The notes beneath the pieces are model-generated. The model searched no databases. It was not told the origin of the DNA and saw nothing but the letters and a program-made list of their open reading frames with translations. Below, piece after piece: positions 6,194-10,549 of a stretch of DNA of 10,549 nucleotides. The stretch spans positions 1 through 10,549 of the forward strand of contig JAFVSF010000175.1 of NCBI GenBank assembly GCA_017503885.1, read 5' to 3'. The position numbers and the translations under genes were made by a program. How positions within the stretch are numbered: position 1 is the stretch's first letter; each line of letters opens with the position of its first letter. This DNA is from Clostridia bacterium (GTDB taxonomy: Bacteria; Bacillota; Clostridia; Christensenellales; Borkfalkiaceae).

Positions 6194-8503
6194 ATGCAAC
6201 TTATTATAGTGGAATCGCCTTCAAAGGCAAAGACGATAGAAAAATACCTTGGGGGCAAATTTAAGGTTGACGCAAGTGGTGGACACGTTAGAGACCTTCC
6301 TGAAAAAAGACTCGGTGTAAACGTGGCTGACAATTATACGCCTAACTACGTTATTTCAACTGATAAAAAAGCAATTATCAAGAGGCTTAAAGAAAAGGCT
6401 GAAAAGGCAGATAAAATATATCTCGCAACCGACCCTGACCGTGAGGGCGAGGCAATCAGTTGGCACTTAAAAGAAGTTCTTGGGCTTGATGAAAGAGCGC
6501 AGAGAATAGTGTTTAACGAGATAAGCGAAACTGCAGTTAAAGAGGCACTTAAAAATCCTAGAGATATAAATTACAACTTGGTTGATTCTCAACAGGCGAG
6601 AAGAGTATTAGATAGACTCGTAGGCTATAAAATTAGTCCTTTCCTTTGCAAGAGAATTCAGACTGGTTTATCTGGAGGAAGAGTTCAATCGGTAGCCCTT
6701 AAAATCGTAGTTGACAGAGAGCGAGAGATAAGAGCGTTCGTTCCTAGTGAATACTGGAATTTAACAGCCGAAGTTCAAGGTGCAAATTCTGAAGTTTTCA
6801 GTGCTATTTTAGAAGAGAAAAAGGGTAAAAAATACAAGCCGTCTAACGAGGCAGACGCAAACGCTTGCGAAGAGATAATTAAAAATGGCAAGTTGGTCGT
6901 TACAGAGGTAAAAAAGAGCGTTACTAAAGCCCATGCTTTTCCTCCGTTTACAACTTCTACTATGCAACAAGACGCATCTGCTAAACTCAATATGTCGTCT
7001 TCTACGTGTATGCAAGTTGCACAGCATCTTTACGAGGGTGTTGAAACTGCAAACGGTCATTTAGCACTCGTTACCTATATAAGAACAGACTCGGTAAGGA
7101 TTTCTACGGTAGCACAAAATTCTGCAAGGAATTATATCGAGCAAACTTATGGCAAGGAATATCTTCCTACAAAGCCAAACGTGTTCAAATCAAAAAAGAA
7201 CGCGCAAGACGCACACGAGGCTATTAGGCCAATCGATATAAATCTTACCCCAGAAAAGGCAAAGCCTTTACTTGATAGAAATCACTATAACTTATATAAG
7301 TTAATTTACGAGAGGTTTATTGCTTCTCAAATGAAAGACGTAGAGTATAATTCAGTTCAAATATCTTTAAACGCTGGTGACTGTACTTTAAAAACGTACG
7401 GAAGAACAGTTAAGTTTAAGGGTTATACTGCAGTATATAACGACTATCGTGCAAATGAAGAAGATGAAATCGAAAAGATTAAGATAATTCCAAGCGTTAA
7501 AGAGGGAGAAGTTTTAAATCTTGTTGCGTTAAACAAAGAGCAAAAGTTTACCAAGCCTCCAGTTCGTTATACAGATGCAAGCCTTATACGTATTATGGAA
7601 GAAAAGGGTATTGGTAGACCATCTACCTACGCTACTATAATTTCCGTTCTTTCAAAGCGTAAATATACGACGAAAGACGGAAAAAATATCGTTCCAACAG
7701 AGATTGCTTTTGCAATAACGGATATGTTAAATAAATACTTTGCAGATATAATGGATATTTCGTTTACTGCAAATATGGAAGATAAACTCGACGGAATTGA
7801 AAACGGTGGTCAAGATTGGAGAGATATTATAAACGAATTTTATCCATCGTTTGCAGAAAGACTTTCAAAAGCGTCGACCGACGGAGACGAGGTTACCGAC
7901 TTTGTTTGTGACAAGTGTGGTGCACCGATGATTAGAAAGAACGGTCGTTACGGCAAATTCCTCGCTTGTTCAAAGTATCCAGAATGTGCTAACATTAAGT
8001 CTGAAAACGAAGAGGTTTCTAACGTTAAGTGCGATAAATGTGGTGCTATGATGATTTATAAAACTGGTAAGTTTGGTAAATTCTTGGCTTGCCCTAATTA
8101 TCCAGAATGCACTAACGTAAAGCCTATTGATGAAAAGATTTCAGAGCATAAGTGTGAAAAATGTGGTGGACTTATGGTTGTTAAAAAGGGTAAATTTGGC
8201 AACTATCTCCAATGCGTTGACTGTAAAGAAACGGTAAGTCAAACGGAAAAAGCAGGTGTTTGTCCACAATGTGGTAAACCTACTCAAAAGATGACTTCAA
8301 GAAATGGAAAAACATTCTATGGTTGTTCAGGGTATCCTACTTGTAACTTTATGAGTTGGGATATGCCAAACGGCGAACATTGTCCAACGTGCAATAGTTA
8401 TATAGTAATTGCAAAAGACGGAAAAACCAAGAAGTGTTCTAATAAAGATTGTGATTATACGGATAAGCCCGTAAGAAAGAAAAAAGATGCAAAAAACAGT
8501 TAA
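6194..8503 (+). CDS. topA: DNA topoisomerase I (type IA)
   Basis: The enzyme relaxes negatively supercoiled DNA through a transient 5'-phosphotyrosine break. The product has 769 residues. The TOPRIM domain has catalytic Glu7 in VESPSKAKTI and the metal-binding set D80/D82/E84 in ATDPDREGE. The core includes QQARRVLDRLVGYKIS (133-148), LSGGRVQSVAL (159-169), active-site Tyr295 in VTYIRTDS, QDAHEAIRP (338-346) and KGIGRPSTYA (471-480). The C-terminal tail carries five Cys4 zinc-ribbon units: Cys 572/575/592/598, 613/616/633/639, 654/657/674/677, 690/693/711/717 and 730/733/748/753. The tail ends in a Lys-rich stretch. All catalytic residues are present. ATG 6194 follows GGAGG (6184-6188) with a 5-base spacer, 16 bases after dprA. 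The stop lies 17 bases inside trmFO. Confidence 0.99.
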   Translation: MQLIIVESPSKAKTIEKYLGGKFKVDASGGHVRDLPEKRLGVNVADNYTPNYVISTDKKAIIKRLKEKAEKADKIYLATDPDREGEAISWHLKEVLGLDERAQRIVFNEISETAVKEALKNPRDINYNLVDSQQARRVLDRLVGYKISPFLCKRIQTGLSGGRVQSVALKIVVDREREIRAFVPSEYWNLTAEVQGANSEVFSAILEEKKGKKYKPSNEADANACEEIIKNGKLVVTEVKKSVTKAHAFPPFTTSTMQQDASAKLNMSSSTCMQVAQHLYEGVETANGHLALVTYIRTDSVRISTVAQNSARNYIEQTYGKEYLPTKPNVFKSKKNAQDAHEAIRPIDINLTPEKAKPLLDRNHYNLYKLIYERFIASQMKDVEYNSVQISLNAGDCTLKTYGRTVKFKGYTAVYNDYRANEEDEIEKIKIIPSVKEGEVLNLVALNKEQKFTKPPVRYTDASLIRIMEEKGIGRPSTYATIISVLSKRKYTTKDGKNIVPTEIAFAITDMLNKYFADIMDISFTANMEDKLDGIENGGQDWRDIINEFYPSFAERLSKASTDGDEVTDFVCDKCGAPMIRKNGRYGKFLACSKYPECANIKSENEEVSNVKCDKCGAMMIYKTGKFGKFLACPNYPECTNVKPIDEKISEHKCEKCGGLMVVKKGKFGNYLQCVDCKETVSQTEKAGVCPQCGKPTQKMTSRNGKTFYGCSGYPTCNFMSWDMPNGEHCPTCNSYIVIAKDGKTKKCSNKDCDYTDKPVRKKKDAKNS

Positions 8504-9794
8504 AATAATAGGTGGAGGATTGGCAGGTAGCGAGGCTGCGTATTACCTTGCAAAAAGGGGTTATAGCGTAAAACTTTACGATATTAAGCCTCACGCCTAT
8601 ACGCCTGCTCATAAAAACCCTAATTACGGCGAGTTGGTTTGTTCAAATTCCTTAAAAAGTAACGACGTTTACGGCAATGCCTGTGGGCTTTTAAAAGAGG
8701 AAATGAGAATACTTGACTCTATGGTAATTGAGGTTGCAGACGTCTGTAGCGTGCCTGCTGGTGCTGCTCTTGCAGTTGATAGGGATAAGTTTGCAGAGGG
8801 TATAACTCAAAAACTTCGTTCTATGCCAAATATCGAGTTTATTTCTGAAAACGTAAGCACGATAGATTTAAACGAAAACGTAATAATTGCAACAGGACCA
8901 CTAACAACGCAAGAACTTTGTGAAGAAATAGGTAAAATAACGGGTAGTGGGTTTTATTTTTACGATGCCGCCGCCCCAATAATCGCAGGCGATAGCATAG
9001 ATTTTGACAATGCGTTTATTAGTGATAGATACGGTGAAATTGGTAAAGGCGATTACGTAAACTGTCCAATAGATAAAGAGGGTTATTTAGCCTTTTATAA
9101 AGAGTTAATTTCGGCAAAGAGGGCAACCTTGCACGAATTTGAAAACGTAAAGGTTTTCGAGGGGTGTATGCCTGTAGAAGTAATGGCGTCAAGGGGAGAA
9201 GATACTCTTAGGTTTGGACCACTAAAGCCTGCAGGGCTTACCGATCCAAAGACGGGTAGATGGCCTTATGCTTGTATGCAACTTAGAAAGGAAGATGAAG
9301 AGGGTAGAAGATACAATATCGTAGGTTTTCAAACCAATCTTTTATTCCCCGAGCAAAAGAGAGTTTTTTCTATGTTTCCAGCCCTTAAAAACGCAGAGTT
9401 TTTACGCTACGGTGTAATGCATAGAAACACGTATATCAATGCTCCAAAAGTATTAAATAGTGATTTTTCTATGAAAGAATACCCAACGGTATTTTTTGCA
9501 GGGCAAATCACAGGTGTAGAGGGCTACGTAGAAAGCACGGCAAGTGGACTCTTGTCTGCTATAAATATGGATAGAAAATTAAGGGGAGAAGAAAGTTTAA
9601 AACTCGATTCAACCACAGTTTTAGGTGCACTTTCTTGCTACGTTGCAACGCCAAACGAAGATTTTCAACCAATGAACGCAAACTTTGGAATTATTGCTCC
9701 AATAGAGTATAATCCACGTAAAAAAGCAGAGAAAAAACTTTTAATGGCTCAAAGAGCCTTACAAAATATTAAACAAATAAAGGAGACCTTATGA
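8487..9794 (+). CDS. trmFO: Methylenetetrahydrofolate-tRNA-(uracil-5-)-methyltransferase TrmFO
   Basis: TrmFO is a cytoplasmic flavoenzyme that makes ribothymidine at U54 in the tRNA T-loop, taking the carbon from 5,10-methylenetetrahydrofolate and reducing equivalents from FAD. The 435-residue product has the standard family length. It shows the FAD dinucleotide-binding motif IIGGGLAGSEAAYYLAKRG (7-25), the GELVCSNSLKS segment (48-58) with Cys52, FEGCMPVE (224-231) with Cys227, LRFGPLKPAGL (241-251), and the C-terminal FAD motif FFAGQITGVEGYVES (336-350). Cys52 and Cys227 match the functional pair known in Bacillus TrmFO (near 53 and 226). The ATG at 8487 lies 17 bases before the topA stop. 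I see only a purine-rich stretch, not a clear Shine-Dalgarno site, upstream of it, so translation is probably coupled to topA. In many Bacillota xerC/codV follows; here hslV follows directly. Confidence 0.98.
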   Translation: MQKTVKIIGGGLAGSEAAYYLAKRGYSVKLYDIKPHAYTPAHKNPNYGELVCSNSLKSNDVYGNACGLLKEEMRILDSMVIEVADVCSVPAGAALAVDRDKFAEGITQKLRSMPNIEFISENVSTIDLNENVIIATGPLTTQELCEEIGKITGSGFYFYDAAAPIIAGDSIDFDNAFISDRYGEIGKGDYVNCPIDKEGYLAFYKELISAKRATLHEFENVKVFEGCMPVEVMASRGEDTLRFGPLKPAGLTDPKTGRWPYACMQLRKEDEEGRRYNIVGFQTNLLFPEQKRVFSMFPALKNAEFLRYGVMHRNTYINAPKVLNSDFSMKEYPTVFFAGQITGVEGYVESTASGLLSAINMDRKLRGEESLKLDSTTVLGALSCYVATPNEDFQPMNANFGIIAPIEYNPRKKAEKKLLMAQRALQNIKQIKETL

Positions 9795-10330
9795 GCGTAG
9801 AATTTAGAGGTACTACTATTTGTGCCGTAAAGAAAAACGGTATTACAGCAGTTGCCGGTGACGGACAAGTAACTATGGGTGAATCTATAGTATTTAAAAA
9901 CAACGCTGTAAAAGTAAGAAGAATATATAACGGAAACGTAGTTATCGGTTTTGCAGGTACTGTTTCAGACGCTTTTTCGCTTTGCGAAAGATTTGAAGCA
10001 ATGCTTTCAAAATTTGCAGGCAATTTAGAAAGAAGTGCAGTTGAACTTGCCGAACAATGGAGAAGAGATCAAGTTGGTAGAAAACTTGACGCTTTAATGA
10101 TTGTTGCCGACAAAAATAGCCTTTTAATTATCTCTGGTACAGGCGAAGTTATCGAGCCTGAAGAGGGTATTTGTGCTATCGGTAGTGGTGGAAATTACGC
10201 TTTGGCGGCGGCTAGAGCACTTGCCGAAGAAACGGATTATTCTGCCGAGCAAATAGCAACTAAGGCTCTTAAAATTGCAAGTAGAATTTGTATTTTCACA
10301 AACGATAATATTCGTTGTGAAACTGTTTAA
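9791..10330 (+). CDS. hslV: ATP-dependent protease peptidase subunit HslV (ClpQ)
   Basis: HslV is the proteasome-like peptidase that forms two stacked hexamers capped by the HslU ATPase. The 179-residue product has the usual length. Catalytic Thr is expected at residue 8 (FRGTTI), which would be exposed by removal of a seven-residue leader MSVEFRG; E. coli HslV loses only Met. Conserved elements are AGDGQVTMG (22-30), KVRRIYNG (41-48) with the active-site Lys, IGFAGTVSDAF (52-62), VIEPEEGICAIGSGGNYALAAARAL (in parts, 120-144) and the C-terminal FTNDNI (169-174). There is a one-residue expansion before KVRR relative to E. coli, as also in Bacillus. ATG 9791 overlaps the trmFO stop (ATGA), with AAGGAG at 9780-9785 as binding site. 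hslU begins 10 bases after the stop. Confidence 0.98.
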   Translation: MSVEFRGTTICAVKKNGITAVAGDGQVTMGESIVFKNNAVKVRRIYNGNVVIGFAGTVSDAFSLCERFEAMLSKFAGNLERSAVELAEQWRRDQVGRKLDALMIVADKNSLLIISGTGEVIEPEEGICAIGSGGNYALAAARALAEETDYSAEQIATKALKIASRICIFTNDNIRCETV

Positions 10331-10340
10331 GAGGTGAATT

Positions 10341-10549
10341 ATGAACTTATCGCCAAGAGAGATTGTTAAAGAACTCGATAAATATATTATCGGTCAAGAC
10401 GGTGCAAAAAGAGCAGTTGCAGTTGCTCTTAGAAATCGTTATAGAAGAAGTCAGTTATCTCCAGAACTTAGAGAAGAGATAACTCCAAAAAACATTATAA
10501 TGAAAGGACCTACGGGCGTTGGTAAAACTGAAATTGCAAGAAGACTTGC
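10341..10549 (+). CDS. hslU: ATP-dependent protease ATPase subunit HslU (ClpY), 3'-truncated by window edge
   Basis: Only the first 69 codons are present; the frame runs open to the window end. HslU is the AAA+ unfoldase that feeds substrates to HslV. The N-terminus reads SPREIVKELDKYIIGQD (4-20), then AKRAVAVALRNRYRR (22-36), EITPKNIIM (46-54) and Walker A GPTGVGKT (56-63) followed by EIARRL, all in family order and spacing. ATG 10341 follows GAGGTG (10331-10336). It lies 10 bases after hslV and is surely co-expressed with it. The expected full length is about 450-470 residues, so most of the ATPase and the substrate-binding I domain lie outside the window. Confidence 0.98.
   Translation, partial: MNLSPREIVKELDKYIIGQDGAKRAVAVALRNRYRRSQLSPELREEITPKNIIMKGPTGVGKTEIARRL

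Noticed and set aside
8475..8510. Programmed frameshift joining topA and trmFO through the A-run
   Set aside because: The A-run is not in a slippery heptamer register for the topA frame, both proteins are complete with proper ends, and TrmFO has a normal N-terminus after its own ATG.

Overview
The window is about 10.5 kb of AT-rich DNA from a low-GC Gram-positive bacterium. Bacillota of the Clostridia type is the best guess, possibly an uncultured gut lineage. The guess rests on the gene order dprA-topA-trmFO-hslV-hslU (a well-known Bacillota arrangement), the folate-dependent TrmFO enzyme, strong GGAGG-type ribosome binding sites, AGA as the favoured arginine codon in all genes but the first, and very short intergenic gaps. 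All genes are on the + strand. I see no tRNA, rRNA, CRISPR array, insertion sequence or phage gene.

Region 1 (1-1011) is the 3' part of a THUMP-domain class I SAM-dependent RNA methyltransferase gene (YpsC/RlmL type), cut by the left edge. Its base composition and arginine/proline codon choice differ visibly from the rest of the window. Region 2 (about 1046-1533) is a self-contained ribosomal protein L19 unit: a strong extended -10 promoter, a roughly 60-base leader with a segment complementary to the Shine-Dalgarno sequence, rplS, and a textbook intrinsic terminator. Region 3 (1534-1724) is an AT-rich gap with a plausible promoter and a small inverted repeat.

Region 4 (1725-10549) looks like one long operon: a multi-pass membrane protein resembling GT-C (PMT/GT39-like) glycosyltransferases but with weakened motifs, then yifB/comM, dprA, topA, trmFO, hslV and the start of hslU. 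Gaps are at most 16 bases, and there are four stop/start overlaps (1, 4, 17 and 4 bases). I see no internal terminator. The genes serve DNA processing (the YifB AAA+ ATPase, DprA single-strand DNA/RecA loader, topoisomerase I), tRNA T54 methylation (TrmFO) and ATP-dependent proteolysis (HslV/HslU). The xerC/codV recombinase gene usually found between trmFO and hslV is absent.

Most of the window is conserved housekeeping sequence. The least explained part is the membrane protein gene fused by overlap to the front of the DNA-processing operon. I do not see clear evidence for a wholly new system.
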